Shown: positions 37,170 through 47,174 of the stretch, piece after piece | Numbering within the stretch: the stretch's first letter is position 1 | How the letters are laid out: every line of letters begins with the position of its first letter | DNA from: Roseiarcus sp963741845 | Lineage (GTDB): Bacteria > Pseudomonadota > Alphaproteobacteria > Rhizobiales > Beijerinckiaceae | Reading direction: 5' to 3' | Assembly: GCA_963741845.1 (NCBI GenBank) | Contig: CAVUJV010000025.1 | Location: forward strand, 124,001 to 188,000 | DNA length: 64,000 nucleotides | Notes under the pieces: generated by a model | Seen by the model: the letters and a program-made list of their open reading frames with translations, nothing else | Told to the model about the DNA's origin: nothing | The model's database searches: none | Made by a program: the position numbers and the translations under genes

Positions 37170-37852
37170 GCGCGGCTGCGCTCACCGCCCCGCCTGACGG
37201 GGCCGCGCCCGCGCAAGGCGCCCGAAACATCAAGGCGAGTCGCGAGGACTGGCTCGATGGCGCGCTGACGGCTCTCGCGACCGAGGGCGTTTCGCGCGTC
37301 TCGATCCTCGCCCTCAGTGAGAAGCTCGCTGTGTCGCGTTCGAGCTTCTACTGGTATTTCCGCGACCGCGCGGAACTGCTCGACGCTTTGCTCAAGCGAT
37401 GGGAGGCGCTCAACACGCGCTCGATCGTCACGCAGGCGCGCGCGCCCGCGGCGACGGTCAACGAAGCGGTCTGCAATGTCTTTCGATGCTGGGTGAACCC
37501 GGAGATCTTTAGTCCGCGTCTCGACTTCGCGGTGCGCGAGTGGGCTCGCGTCTCGGCGGAGGCGCGCGCCGCGCTCGACGACGCCGACCATGAGCGGACC
37601 GCGGCGATCAAGGCCATGTTCGAGCGCTACGGCTATGAGGATCGTGACGCCCTCGTCCGCGCCCGCATCCTCTACTACACGCAGATCGGCTATTACGCGC
37701 TCGACATAAGGGAGCCGATGGAGGCGCGCCTCGCTCTGGCGCCGCATTATCTCAACGTCATTACCGGCGTTCCGCCGCAGGATGCCGACATGGCCTCCTT
37801 CCGCGCCTATGCCCTGGCCCACGCGGGCAAGGCCGATTTCGGGAGCGCATGA
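37166..37852 (+). CDS. TetR/AcrR-family transcriptional regulator
   Basis: This 228-residue regulator has an N-terminal helix-turn-helix with the TetR pattern (A-L-T-A-L-A-T-E-G-V, L-A-V-S-R-S-S-F-Y-W-Y-F) near residues 30-70 and a helical ligand-binding C-terminus. It is embedded in the operon, overlapping both neighbours by four bases, so it most likely controls this N-methyl catabolic operon. A ligand such as a betaine derivative is an inference from context. Confidence 0.9.
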   Translation: MSAAALTAPPDGAAPAQGARNIKASREDWLDGALTALATEGVSRVSILALSEKLAVSRSSFYWYFRDRAELLDALLKRWEALNTRSIVTQARAPAATVNEAVCNVFRCWVNPEIFSPRLDFAVREWARVSAEARAALDDADHERTAAIKAMFERYGYEDRDALVRARILYYTQIGYYALDIREPMEARLALAPHYLNVITGVPPQDADMASFRAYALAHAGKADFGSA

Positions 37853-39105
37853 TGAGCGCGCGCTATTCCGCGCTGACCCTCCTGCGCGAGGGGCTGTCCG
37901 GCCATAAGGGCTGGCCGCAGGCCTGGCGCAAGGCGAAGCCGAAGGCCGCCTACGATTTCGTGGTGGTCGGCGGCGGCGGGCATGGGCTCGCGACCGCCTA
38001 TTATCTCGCCAAGACCCATAAGCGCACGCGGGTCTGCATTGTCGAGAAAGGCTGGCTCGGCGGTGGCAACACCGGGCGCAACACGACGATCATCCGCTCG
38101 AACTATTTCTACCCCGAGTCCGTCGCGCTCTACGACCTCGCCCTGCGCCTCTACGAAGGCCTCTCACGCGACCTCAACTTCAACGTGATGGTGAGCCAGC
38201 GCGGCATCCTCAACATTTCGCATACGCCGGCGCAGCTCGAGATCGCCTGTCGTCTCGCCAACGCCATGCAGCTCAACGGCGTCGACGCGGAATTCTGGGG
38301 CCCGGACCAGATCCGCAAGCGTCTCCCGCTGATATCGCAATCGCTCGACGCACGCTATCTGCCGAACGGCGGCGTCTGGCAGGCGCGCGGCGGGGTCGCG
38401 CGGCACGACGCCGTGGCCTGGGGCTATGCGCGCGCCGCGGATTCGCTCGGCGTCGACATCGTCGAGAATTGCGAAGTCACGGGCTTCATGATGCAGAACG
38501 GCGCCTGCGTGGGAGTCGAGACGACGCAAGGCGAGATCCGCGCCGAAGCGGTCGGCGTCGCCGTCGCCGGCCATTCCTCGCAACTGATGGCGAAGGCGGG
38601 CGTGAAGCTGCCGATCCATTCCTATGCGCTGCAGGCGATGGTGAGCGAGCCCCTGAAACCCTGCCTCGACATCGTCGTCCTGCATCTCGGCACGGGAACC
38701 TACGCGAGCCAGTCCGACAAGGGCGAGATCGTGTTCGGCGGCGGACTCGACCGCGTTCCCTCTTACGGACAGCGCGGCAACCCGCCGGTGCAGGAACTGG
38801 TCGTCGCGGGGCTCATCGAAATGTTCCCGGCCTACGGCCAGCTCAAGCTCATGCGGCAATGGGGCGGCGTCGTCGACGTCGTGCCCGATTCGTCGCCGAT
38901 CATCGGCCCCGCGCCTGTTCCCGGCATCTTCCTCAATTGCGGCTGGGGCACCGGCGGCTTCAAGGCGATTCCGGCCGGCGGCACGCTGCTCGCGCATCTT
39001 CTGGCGACGGGATCGCATCATCCGATCAGCCAGCCCTTCGATCTCGACCGCTTCGCGACCGGCCGCCTCATCGACGAGGCCGCCGGCTCCGGCATCGCGC
39101 ATTAG
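37849..39105 (+). CDS. soxB: Sarcosine oxidase beta subunit
   Basis: This 418-residue flavoprotein is the SoxB subunit of heterotetrameric sarcosine oxidase, which demethylates sarcosine to glycine. It shows the FAD motif V-V-V-G-G-G-G-H-G near residue 38-46, G-N-T-G-R-N-T-T-I-I-R-S-N near 75, and the C-terminal G-W-G-T-G-G-F-K-A-I-P. Length is normal for SoxB. The start overlaps the TetR stop. Confidence 0.95.
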   Translation: MMSARYSALTLLREGLSGHKGWPQAWRKAKPKAAYDFVVVGGGGHGLATAYYLAKTHKRTRVCIVEKGWLGGGNTGRNTTIIRSNYFYPESVALYDLALRLYEGLSRDLNFNVMVSQRGILNISHTPAQLEIACRLANAMQLNGVDAEFWGPDQIRKRLPLISQSLDARYLPNGGVWQARGGVARHDAVAWGYARAADSLGVDIVENCEVTGFMMQNGACVGVETTQGEIRAEAVGVAVAGHSSQLMAKAGVKLPIHSYALQAMVSEPLKPCLDIVVLHLGTGTYASQSDKGEIVFGGGLDRVPSYGQRGNPPVQELVVAGLIEMFPAYGQLKLMRQWGGVVDVVPDSSPIIGPAPVPGIFLNCGWGTGGFKAIPAGGTLLAHLLATGSHHPISQPFDLDRFATGRLIDEAAGSGIAH

Positions 39106-39118
39106 AGACATTCACGCC

Positions 39119-39379
39119 ATGCAGCTCTTCCCCTGCCCGTTTTGCGGACCACGCGACGAGACGGAATTTCATTATGTCGGCGAGCCGAAGGCGCGGCCCG
39201 AGCCCGCCGAAGAGGTCAGCGACGAAGCCTGGGCCGAATATCTCTATGTCAACGCCAATCCGAAGGGCGCGGCCCGCGAGATCTGGCTTCATCTCACCTG
39301 CATGGAATCCTTCGCGATGACCCGCGACACGGCGACCAACGCCGTGCTCGGCAACGAGGCGCTGAGGCGCACGCCATGA
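39119..39379 (+). CDS. soxD: Sarcosine oxidase delta subunit
   Basis: This 86-residue subunit has the zinc-binding pattern C-P-F-C-G at the start and a later H-L-T-C, typical of SoxD. It lies 13 bases after soxB and overlaps the soxA start by four bases, keeping the standard soxBDAG order. Confidence 0.95.
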   Translation: MQLFPCPFCGPRDETEFHYVGEPKARPEPAEEVSDEAWAEYLYVNANPKGAAREIWLHLTCMESFAMTRDTATNAVLGNEALRRTP

Positions 39380-42222
39380 GCGCGTCGCGGCTTCCGGAAG
39401 GCGGCGCGATCGATCGCGGCCGGCCGCTCGCCTTCACTTTCGACGGCAGGCCTTACGTCGGGGTCGAAGGCGACAGCATCGCCTCCGCTTTGCTCGCCAA
39501 CAATGTCCGCATCGTCGGCCGCAGCTTCAAATATCGCCGCCCGCGCGGGATCTGGGGCGCATGGACCGAGGAGCCGAACGCCATCGTCGAAGTGACCCGC
39601 GATGGCCGCACGACGCCGAACTTGCGCGCGACGACGGAAAGGCTCGCGAACGAAATCGCGATTCGGTCGATCAACGCGTCGCCGAATGCGGCCGAGAGCC
39701 GCGACGCCCTCCTCGACCGTTTCTCGGCCGTGCTTCCGGCGGGCTTCTACTACAAAACCTTTCTCTGGCCGCATTGGGAAACCTTCGAGCCGACGGTCCG
39801 CCGCATGGCCGGATTGGGTCGCATCGATCCCGACAATCGGCCGCCTGCCGACAATCCGATTTTCAACGCCCATTGCGATCTGCTCGTGGTCGGCGCGGGC
39901 CCCGCGGGGCTCGCGGCGGCGAACGCGGGGGCAAAACGCGGCGCGGTGGTGTTCCTCGTCGAGGATCACGCGGAGATCGGCGGCCAGCTTCTCCATCGCG
40001 GCGGGACGATCGACGGCGCCGACGGGCGCATATGGGCGGAGGACGCACGCGCACGCGTGCTCGCGAGCGGCGGGCGCGTCCTGACCTCCGCGACCGCTTT
40101 CGGAATCTACGACCACAATCTCGTGCAGGTGTGGGAGCGGCGCGCGCACGACGCCCGACGCGCTCTGGCGCGTCCGGCCGAAGCGCATCGTCGTCGCGGC
40201 GGGCGCCATCGAGCGCCCGCTCGTCCTGCCCGACAACGACCGGCCGGGCGTGATGTCGGCGGACGCGGCGCTCGTCTATCTGAAACGCTACGCCGTTCGC
40301 GTCGGCGAACGCATCGCCATCGCCGCCAACAATGACAGCGCCTATCCGGTCGCCGAAGCGCTGGCGGACGCGGGCGCGGAGATCGAGATTTTTGACGCGC
40401 GCACGGAAACGCCGCCGACGAGCCTCAGGGTCACGCGCGCCGAAGTCGAGGGCGTCCTGGGCCGCAACGGCGTCGAGGCTGTGAAGTTCAGCCGCGCCGA
40501 GCGCGCCTTCGACACGCTGCTGCTGTCGGGAGGCTGGACGCCGACCGTGCATCTCTATGCGCAGGCGCGCGGCAAGCTGCGCTACGACGACGCGCTGGCC
40601 GCGCTCGTGCCCTCGACCGAGGTCGAAGGCGTCGCGGTCGCGGGCGCCGCCAACGGCGCCTTCACGCTCGACGCGGCGCTGAGCGAGGGCCACGCAGCCG
40701 GCGGGGGCGAGGGACCCGCGCCCAATGCGCCGCGAGGCCTCTACCGCATCACGCCCGCCTGGCCGAAGCCCGATGCGCCGGGCCGCCGCTGGATCGACTT
40801 CCAGAACGACGTGACGCTGAAGGACGTCGCGCTCGCGGGCCGCGAGGGCTACGTCTCCGTCGAACATCTCAAGCGTTACACGACGCTCGGCATGGCGACC
40901 GACCAGGGCAAGACGTCGAACGTCAACGGCCTCGCGGCGATGGCGGCCTTCACCGGCCGCGCGATCGGCGAAGTGGGAACGACGACCTATCGCCCGCCCT
41001 ATGTCCCCGTGCCGATGGGCGTCGTCGCGGGGCGGCGACGCGGCGCGCTCATCAACCCGTTGAAGCGCCTGCCGCTCGAAGCCGAGCATCGCGCCGATGG
41101 CGCACAACTCCGCGAATATGGCGGCTGGCTGAGGCCCGCGTGGTATGGCCCGCAAGACCCCGATCTTGCGATCCAGCGCGAGGCTGCGCGCGCCCGCGAA
41201 GCGGTCGGGCTGTTCGACGGCTCGTCGCTCGGCAAGATCGAGGTGATCGGCCCGGACGCCGCGAAGCTCGTGGACTTCCACAGCTACAATCGTCTCTCGA
41301 CGCTGAAGCCCGGAAAGATCCGCTACGGCTTCATCCTGTCCGAGAACGGCGTGGTCTTCGACGACGGCGTGACGCTGCGCCTCGCCGAGGACCGCTTCCT
41401 CGTCTCATGTTCTTCGGGCCACACGGACTCCGTCGTCATGCGGCTCGAACTCTGGCGGCAGGACCGCTTCGATCCGGGCCGCGTCTTCATTCACGACACG
41501 ACCGCGCAATGGGCGACGCTGACGCTGACCGGCCCCAGCGCCCGCGACCTCGTCGCTTCGCTCGACCTCGGCCTCGCGCTCGACGACGCGAGCCTCCCGC
41601 ATATGGCCTTCGCGAGCGGGACTTTCGACGGCGCGCCGCTGCGAGTCGCCCGCGTGAGCTTCACCGGCGACCGCTCTTACGAGCTCTCGGTTCCCGCGGG
41701 CCGCGCGCGGGCGTTGCGCGCGCGCATCGTGGCGAAGCTGCCGGAATTCGGCGGCGGGCTGCTCGGTCTCGAAGCGCTGATGATCCTGCGCGCGGAAAAG
41801 GGGTTCATCGTCGTCGGCAAGGACACGGACGGCCTCACCATGCCGCACGACCTCGGCGTCAGTGGACCGCGCGACAACCGCAAGGACGAATATATCGGCA
41901 GGCGATCGCTCTTCACCGAGGCCGCGAAGGACCCGCGCCGCAAGCAGCTCGTCGGCCTCGCCGTTCCCGCCGGCTCGCCGCCCCTTGCCGACCGGCGCGC
42001 ATGTCGTGACTGGCGAGGGCAAGGCGCGCCGCTCGCTTGGCTATGTCACGTCGAGCTACGCGAGCCCGACGTTGAAGCGCAGCATCGCGCTCGGCCTTGT
42101 CGAGGACGGCTTCGCAATGATGGGCGAGAGTGTCCGCATCTATCATCTCGGCGCCGAGCGCGGCGCGACGATTGCGCCCGCCGTCGCGCTCGATCCGGAA
42201 GGAGCGCGTCCTCCATGCGTGA
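39376..42222 (+). pseudogene. soxA: Sarcosine oxidase alpha subunit, three frameshifts
   Basis: This is the large subunit of about 950 residues, with an N-terminal ferredoxin-like region (S-F-K-Y-R-R-P-R-G), a pyridine-nucleotide-disulfide oxidoreductase domain (V-V-G-A-G-P-A-G-L-A-A) and a C-terminal GcvT-like folate domain (G-L-F-D-G-S-S-L-G-K-I-E). The frame breaks near 40140, 41985 and 42200. The true end appears to be R-V-L-H-A with TGA at 42220-42222, overlapping the soxG start. Three single-base breaks in an otherwise conserved gene favour sequence error. Confidence 0.88.
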
Positions 42223-42727
42223 GCATGACTGGGCGCGAGCGCGCTCGCCGCAAGGAACGCTCGTCGAGAAGCCGCGTCTTGTCGCACGGGCGCGCGAAGG
42301 CCGGGGCTGCACGCTGATCTCGGGCGATCTCGACGCGGCGCTTACGGCGCTGGCGCCCGGCGCCCCGCTGCTTGGCCTTTACGCGCTCGCCCCGGAGGGT
42401 CCGCATGCGCTGCGCATCGCCCGCGACCGCGCGCTGCTCGTGACTCCCGCGCCGCTTGCGGCGCCGGACGGCTGGCAGGGCGACGGGAAATTCGGCTGGT
42501 GCGCGACCTCCGTCGACGACGGCTGGGCGATCCTCGACGTGGAAGGGCCTGACGCGCCGCTCGCGCTGATGCAGGGGACTTCGGCCGATCTTTCCGCCCG
42601 CTCGCCATCGGCGGCGGTGCGGTTCATGGACGTTGTCTGCCTGCTCGCGCGCACGGAAGCCGGCTTCCGCCTGCATGTCGAGCGCATGCGGCTTGAAGCG
42701 CTGCTCGGCTGGCTCGACGGGGCGTGA
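42215..42727 (+). CDS. soxG: Sarcosine oxidase gamma subunit
   Basis: This 170-residue subunit ends the soxBDAG operon and overlaps the soxA end. It shows the GcvT-like small fold with W-A-I-L-D-V-E-G-P-D-A-P and D-V-V-C-L-L-A-R, as in SoxG. It supports assembly of the folate-binding site of the oxidase. Confidence 0.85.
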   Translation: MREHDWARARSPQGTLVEKPRLVARAREGRGCTLISGDLDAALTALAPGAPLLGLYALAPEGPHALRIARDRALLVTPAPLAAPDGWQGDGKFGWCATSVDDGWAILDVEGPDAPLALMQGTSADLSARSPSAAVRFMDVVCLLARTEAGFRLHVERMRLEALLGWLDGA

Positions 42728-42741
42728 CTCTTTCTCTCTGG

Positions 42742-43224
42742 TCAGACCGGCTTGGCTTTCCGGCGCACCCGGATAACGACATCGACCCGCGCGATCTCCA
42801 TGCCGTCCGGCGCGTCGGGCAGGCCCGCGATCGCAAGATGGCCTTCGGGGATATCCACCAGCATCTGCTCGTCTTCGAGCAGGAAATGGTGGTGCCGCGA
42901 CGTATTGGTGTCGAAGTACGTCTTTGAGCCGTCGATGCCGATTTCGGTCAGCAGACCGGCCTCGGAGAACTGCCGCAGGGTATTGTAGACGGTCGCCAGC
43001 GACACCGGCACCCGCGCGGCGGTCGCCTCCTCGTGGAGCGTCTCCGCCGTCACGTGGCGGTTGCCCCGGCCGAACAGAAGCCAGCCCAGCGCAATCCGCT
43101 GCAGGGTCGGACGCAGATCGGCCGCGCGCAGCTTCTCGCGCAATTCATGCACAGGGCACCCGACCATCCGATCGCCCAGCCATTGCTGGGAAGCCGGCGC
43201 CCTCTCGATCAGCCTACGCGCCAT
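42742..43224 (-). CDS. irr: Iron response regulator Irr (Fur family) with heme regulatory motif
   Basis: This 160-residue Fur-family protein is of the Irr type, which represses or activates iron and heme genes and is degraded when heme binds. The N-terminal heme regulatory motif G-C-P-V-H is present near residue 20, followed by L-R-P-T-L-Q-R-I-A-L-G-W-L-L-F-G, S-L-A-T-V-Y-N-T-L and the second heme-binding stretch R-H-H-H-F. The C-X-X-C zinc pairs of canonical Fur are absent. ATG 43224 is the start that matches the family. It is divergent from an IsdG/HmuQ-like gene. Confidence 0.92.
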   Translation of the reverse strand: MARRLIERAPASQQWLGDRMVGCPVHELREKLRAADLRPTLQRIALGWLLFGRGNRHVTAETLHEEATAARVPVSLATVYNTLRQFSEAGLLTEIGIDGSKTYFDTNTSRHHHFLLEDEQMLVDIPEGHLAIAGLPDAPDGMEIARVDVVIRVRRKAKPV

Positions 43225-43506
43225 TCCGCTATCCGTCCCCAAGTCTCCGCTGCCGACCGGCAAACGCATTGTTCCTCACAATATGGGCGGATTCCCGGCT
43301 TTTGCAATGACCAGGAACAGGGATTGCAGAAGCCGCAGCCTCGGACGCTTCGGTTATTCCGACATACCTCCGGCAAAGACGCCAGGACCTCCCGCAATCC
43401 GTCGATGCAGCGCTGCGCGAGCGCCTGCCTTCGGCTGCAGTCTGGTCGAACTCTTCGCCTCGCATCGCTATATTCACTCATCACGAGCGGCCGCCGAAAG
43501 GAAATC

Positions 43507-43848
43507 GCCATGTATATCGCCATGAATTGCTTCAGGGTCTCGAAGGGAAATGAGAGCGCCTTCGAGAATGTGTGGCTCTCGCGCGACACGCATCTCGAGA
43601 GCGTGCCGGGCTTCATCGAGTTCCATCTTCTGCGCGGGCCCGAGCGCGACGACCACGTGCTCTATTCGTCGCATACCGTCTGGGCGAGCCGGGAGGCCTT
43701 CATCGCCTGGACCCAATCGGAGCATTTTCGCGAGGCGCATCGCAACGCCGGCGCCAACAAGCCGCTCTATCTCGGACATCCGGAATTCGAGGGCTTCGAG
43801 GTGCTCCAGACGATCAAGAATCCGCACCTGCACGATGAGGCCGCCTGA
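43507..43848 (+). CDS. IsdG/HmuQ-like heme-degrading monooxygenase
   Basis: This 113-residue antibiotic-biosynthesis-monooxygenase-fold protein matches HmuQ/HmuD of rhizobia: N-C-F-R-V-S-K-G, F-E-N-V-W, P-G-F-I-E-F-H-L-L-R-G-P, A-H-R-N-A-G, and the end H-P-E-F-E-G-F-E-V-L. The family opens heme to release iron. It is divergent from irr, whose product is a heme-responsive regulator, and the roughly 280-base gap is where control would occur. ATG 43507 follows AAAGGA. Confidence 0.88.
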   Translation, partial: AMYIAMNCFRVSKGNESAFENVWLSRDTHLESVPGFIEFHLLRGPERDDHVLYSSHTVWASREAFIAWTQSEHFREAHRNAGANKPLYLGHPEFEGFEVLQTIKNPHLHDEAA

Positions 43849-43959
43849 GGCGCGGATGACCGGCGGCAGAACGAGGAGGCCCGGTCGGGAATAGCCGCCC
43901 TTCCCCTGGCGCGTCTCCCGCATTATGTAAGCGCCTCGTTTCCCCGAAAAACCAGACCG

Positions 43960-45540
43960 ATGGCCGATCAAAACCCTGTCGCGCGCCGGCGCACTTTCGC
44001 GATCATCTCGCACCCGGACGCGGGCAAGACCACGCTCACCGAAAAACTGCTGCTGTTCGGCGGCGCGATCCAGCTTGCCGGCGAGGTGCGCGCCAAGGCC
44101 AACCGCCGCCAGACCCGCTCCGACTGGATGGGGATCGAGCGCGAGCGCGGCATCTCGGTCGTCACCTCGGTCATGACCTTCGAATACGACGGCTGCGTCT
44201 TCAACCTGCTGGACACGCCGGGCCACGAGGACTTTTCGGAAGACACCTACCGCACGCTGACCGCCGTCGACTCGGCCGTCATGGTGATCGACGCCGCGAA
44301 AGGCATCGAGGCGCGCACGCGCAAGCTCTTCGAGGTCTGCCGGCTGCGCGACATCCCGATCGTCACCTTCATCAACAAGATGGACCGCGAGACGCGCGAC
44401 CCCTTCGACCTGCTCGACGAGATCGAGAAGACGCTCGCGCTCGAAACGGCGCCGCTCACCTGGACGATCGGCCGCGGCCGCTCGCTGGCCGGCGCCTACG
44501 ACATCCGCCGCAAGACGCTGACCCCGCTCGGCAAGGGAGCGGAGGCGATCCAGGTCACCGGGCCGGACGATCCGCGCGTCGCCGCGCTCCTGCCGGAGCA
44601 CGAACGCGCCGAGGCGATGGACGAACTCCATCTTGCCGTCGAGGGACTGAAGCCCTTCGACAAGCAGGCCTATCTCGAAGGCCACCTGACGCCGGTGCTC
44701 TGGGGCAGCGCGCTCAAGGATTTCGGCGTCAAGGACCTGATCGACGCCATGGCGGAGTTCGCGCCGTCGCCCCGCGCGCAGGAAGCCGCGAGCCGCACGG
44801 TCAAGGCGGACGAAGCGAAGATGACCGGCTTCGTCTTCAAGATCCAGGCGAACATGGACCCGAACCATCGCGACCGCATCGCCTTCATGCGCGTCTGCTC
44901 CGGCAAGCTCCAGCGCGGCATGCGGGCAAAGCTCGTGCGCACCGGCAAGCCCGTGACCCTCTCGGCGCCGCAGTTCTTCTTCGCGCAGGACCGGTCGCTT
45001 GCGGACGAGGCCTTCGCGGGCGATGTGGTCGGCATCCCCAATCATGGGCTGCTCCGGATCGGCGACACGCTTTCCGAGGGCGAGGAGATCGTGTTCCGCG
45101 GCGTGCCGAGTTTCGCGCCCGAGATTTTGCGGCGCGTGAAGCTCTCGGACGCGATGAAGGCCAAGAAGCTGAAGGAGGCGCTTCAGCAGATGGCCGAGGA
45201 AGGCGTCGTGCAGGTCTTCCTGCCGCACGACGGCGCGGCGGCGATCGTCGGCGTGGTCGGGGCGCTCCAGCTCGACGTGCTGGTCGAGCGGCTCAACGCC
45301 GAATACGGCCTGCCCGTCACCTTCGAGCAGAGCCGGTTCGAGGTCTGCCGCTGGGTGTCCTCGGCGGACAAGGCGGAGATGGAGAAATTCCTCAACGCCT
45401 ATCCCTCGTCGATCGCCTCGGATCTCGACGGCGCGCCCGTCTTCATGGCGACCAGCGCCTTCAACCTGCGCTACGAACAGGAGCGCTGGCCGAAGATCGC
45501 CTTCACCGACGTGAAGGATTATCAGAAGGCGGCGGCGTAA
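43960..45540 (+). CDS. prfC: Peptide chain release factor 3
   Basis: This 526-residue GTPase recycles RF1 and RF2 from the ribosome. G1 is S-H-P-D-A-G-K-T-T near residue 18-26, G2 lies in the S-D-W-M-G-I-E-R-E-R-G-I-S-V-V-T-S region, G3 is D-T-P-G-H-E-D-F and G4 is N-K-M-D. The full RF3 domain order and length are present, without frameshift. Confidence 0.96.
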   Translation: MADQNPVARRRTFAIISHPDAGKTTLTEKLLLFGGAIQLAGEVRAKANRRQTRSDWMGIERERGISVVTSVMTFEYDGCVFNLLDTPGHEDFSEDTYRTLTAVDSAVMVIDAAKGIEARTRKLFEVCRLRDIPIVTFINKMDRETRDPFDLLDEIEKTLALETAPLTWTIGRGRSLAGAYDIRRKTLTPLGKGAEAIQVTGPDDPRVAALLPEHERAEAMDELHLAVEGLKPFDKQAYLEGHLTPVLWGSALKDFGVKDLIDAMAEFAPSPRAQEAASRTVKADEAKMTGFVFKIQANMDPNHRDRIAFMRVCSGKLQRGMRAKLVRTGKPVTLSAPQFFFAQDRSLADEAFAGDVVGIPNHGLLRIGDTLSEGEEIVFRGVPSFAPEILRRVKLSDAMKAKKLKEALQQMAEEGVVQVFLPHDGAAAIVGVVGALQLDVLVERLNAEYGLPVTFEQSRFEVCRWVSSADKAEMEKFLNAYPSSIASDLDGAPVFMATSAFNLRYEQERWPKIAFTDVKDYQKAAA

Positions 45541-45562
45541 GGGGCGAGCGCCCCGCCTCTCG

Positions 45563-45820
45563 TTATCCAGAGCCGCGGACGAGATCGACCGCCCGGTCGA
45601 CGATGGCGCGCGAGGCGCCGGACGCAGGCATTTCGAGGTTCCTGACCTGCGCTTCGGCGAGGAAATCGTAGAGCGAGGCTCTGTCCTCGCCGGCCTCGAT
45701 CCGGTCGAACAGGATCTCGGCGTAGGTATAGAGCTCGCCCTCGTTGCAATCCGCGGGCAAGTCCCACTCGCTCTTCATGATATCGACGATCGAGCCGATG
45801 CGGCCTGCCCTGTCGGACAT
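45563..45820 (-). CDS. Hypothetical 85-residue acidic protein
   Basis: This small cytosolic protein starts at ATG 45820 with a good GGAGGAAAG site. It is acidic and helical, with E-L-Y-T-Y-A-E-I-L-F-D-R-I-E-A-G and N-L-E-M-P. It has no signal peptide or known motif. It converges on prfC, with a short GC-rich hairpin between the two stops. I do not recognise the family. Confidence 0.7.
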   Translation of the reverse strand: MSDRAGRIGSIVDIMKSEWDLPADCNEGELYTYAEILFDRIEAGEDRASLYDFLAEAQVRNLEMPASGASRAIVDRAVDLVRGSG

Positions 45821-46141
45821 GCGCCTTTCCTCCCGCGAAGTGCCAAGCCCATCCTACATGGCCTTCGATCGGAAGGCGACGTTCCCAATCGCTCTTAAGC
45901 GCCCAGACTCTGGCGCGTACAGATTTGGCGCCGATCGTGCGATCTCAAAGGGTTCGGCGTCGAAAACTGTCACTTTGCCGCTGTCTTCATTTTCGCCCGC
46001 GAGCCGAAGCTTGAGCGCCAGCGCCTCGCGGCGACCTGACGTTTTGTATCACAGAATTAACGATACCATATATTCTGAAAATGGCAATCAATTGTGCCGC
46101 TCGCCGCGTTCGCTGTTGGTCGAGACGGGATGCGTATGCCC
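45821..46141. other. Intergenic region, no gene seen
   Basis: About 320 bases lie upstream of the small acidic protein and downstream of the WD40 gene. An AT-rich patch near 46040-46090 stands out, but no frame, tRNA or terminator can be supported. Confidence 0.4.
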
Positions 46142-47143
46142 TCACCCCGGCAGGTTCAGGAGGCCCGCCTCGCCCGACCCGAGCCCGAAGATCAGCCGCC
46201 CGCCGCTCGCGTTCCAGGCGAGCGCCGTGACCGGCCCGCCGCCCGGACGGCGGACGAGGATCTCGGCGCCGTCCGCGAGGCGGACCAGCAGGATGAGCCC
46301 ATCCGCATAGCCGATCGCGAGCACCAGGGCGCGGGGGTGGAACGCCACCCGCGTGACGCGCGAGTCGCGCACGCCGCCCTCGCGCGGCGCCTTGCCCATC
46401 GGGCCATCCTTGTCCTTGAACGGCCAGACCACGGCGCCGTCGGCGCCCGAAGTCGCGAGCCAGGCGCCGTCATGGCTCCAGGACATCGAGCGCGTCTTGC
46501 CGGGATAGCCGGTCATCCGCATGTTGCGCGCGTCCGCGAGCCGCCAGCCGTGCAGCGCGTTCTCCTGCATCGAGGTCACGAGAAAACGGCCATCGGGGGA
46601 GAAGGTCGCGTCGAGATGCGCGCCCTTCCATTCGAGCGTCTGCGGCGTTCCTTCAACCTTCGGGAACCAGAGCGTGGCGCCGTTGTAATGGGTCGCGGCC
46701 AGCCGATAACCCTTCGGCTGGAAGGCGAGACCGCGCACGGTGGTCGGCGCCTCCCATGTCCGGGCCTCGCCGTTCTCGTCGCGGGCGCTGACCCGGCGGC
46801 CCGCGCTCCAGGCGAAGGCCTGGCCGCGCATCGCGAGCGCGTCGATCCAGGTTCCCTTCTCGTCGGCGATCCCGCGCGGAACGCCGTCCGCGCCGATGGC
46901 GGTGACGAGCCCGTCGTCGCCGCCGGTGAGCAGGGTCTTTCCGTCGCAGACCGCCGTCAGGATCGCGCCGCCCTCATGAACGACGATGCGCTGCTGCTCG
47001 CCCTGCTCGCCGAGGAGAACGGCGCCGTCGGCGAGAGCAAGCACCGGCTTCTCGCCAAGAAAGGCCGCCGCCACGACCTCCGCGCCGGCGTCGAGCGGGC
47101 GCAGATGTTCGGCGAGCGAGGTCGTGGTCTGGGAATCGGTCAT
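46142..47143 (-). CDS. WD40-repeat protein
   Basis: This 333-residue protein is a single beta-propeller with several WD40-like blades; visible blade ends include S-W-S-H-D-G-A-W-L-A-T-S-G-A-D-G and A-T-F-S-P-D-G-R-F. No signal peptide, so it is cytosolic. It lies 31 bases downstream of a CobW-family GTPase on the same strand, an arrangement I recall from other alphaproteobacteria, and probably acts as a scaffold in the same metal-handling process. Confidence 0.85.
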   Translation of the reverse strand: MTDSQTTTSLAEHLRPLDAGAEVVAAAFLGEKPVLALADGAVLLGEQGEQQRIVVHEGGAILTAVCDGKTLLTGGDDGLVTAIGADGVPRGIADEKGTWIDALAMRGQAFAWSAGRRVSARDENGEARTWEAPTTVRGLAFQPKGYRLAATHYNGATLWFPKVEGTPQTLEWKGAHLDATFSPDGRFLVTSMQENALHGWRLADARNMRMTGYPGKTRSMSWSHDGAWLATSGADGAVVWPFKDKDGPMGKAPREGGVRDSRVTRVAFHPRALVLAIGYADGLILLVRLADGAEILVRRPGGGPVTALAWNASGGRLIFGLGSGEAGLLNLPG

Positions 47144-47174
47144 GGACGCGACAGACGCTGCTTGGCGAAACGCG

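Noticed and set aside
43225..43506. ICE-type Irr box in the irr-hmuQ intergenic region
   Set aside because: Only a weak partial match (TCGAACTCTTCG) could be found, not enough to annotate.
45541..45562. Bidirectional terminator between prfC and the small acidic protein
   Set aside because: A GC-rich hairpin is possible but there is no T run on either side.
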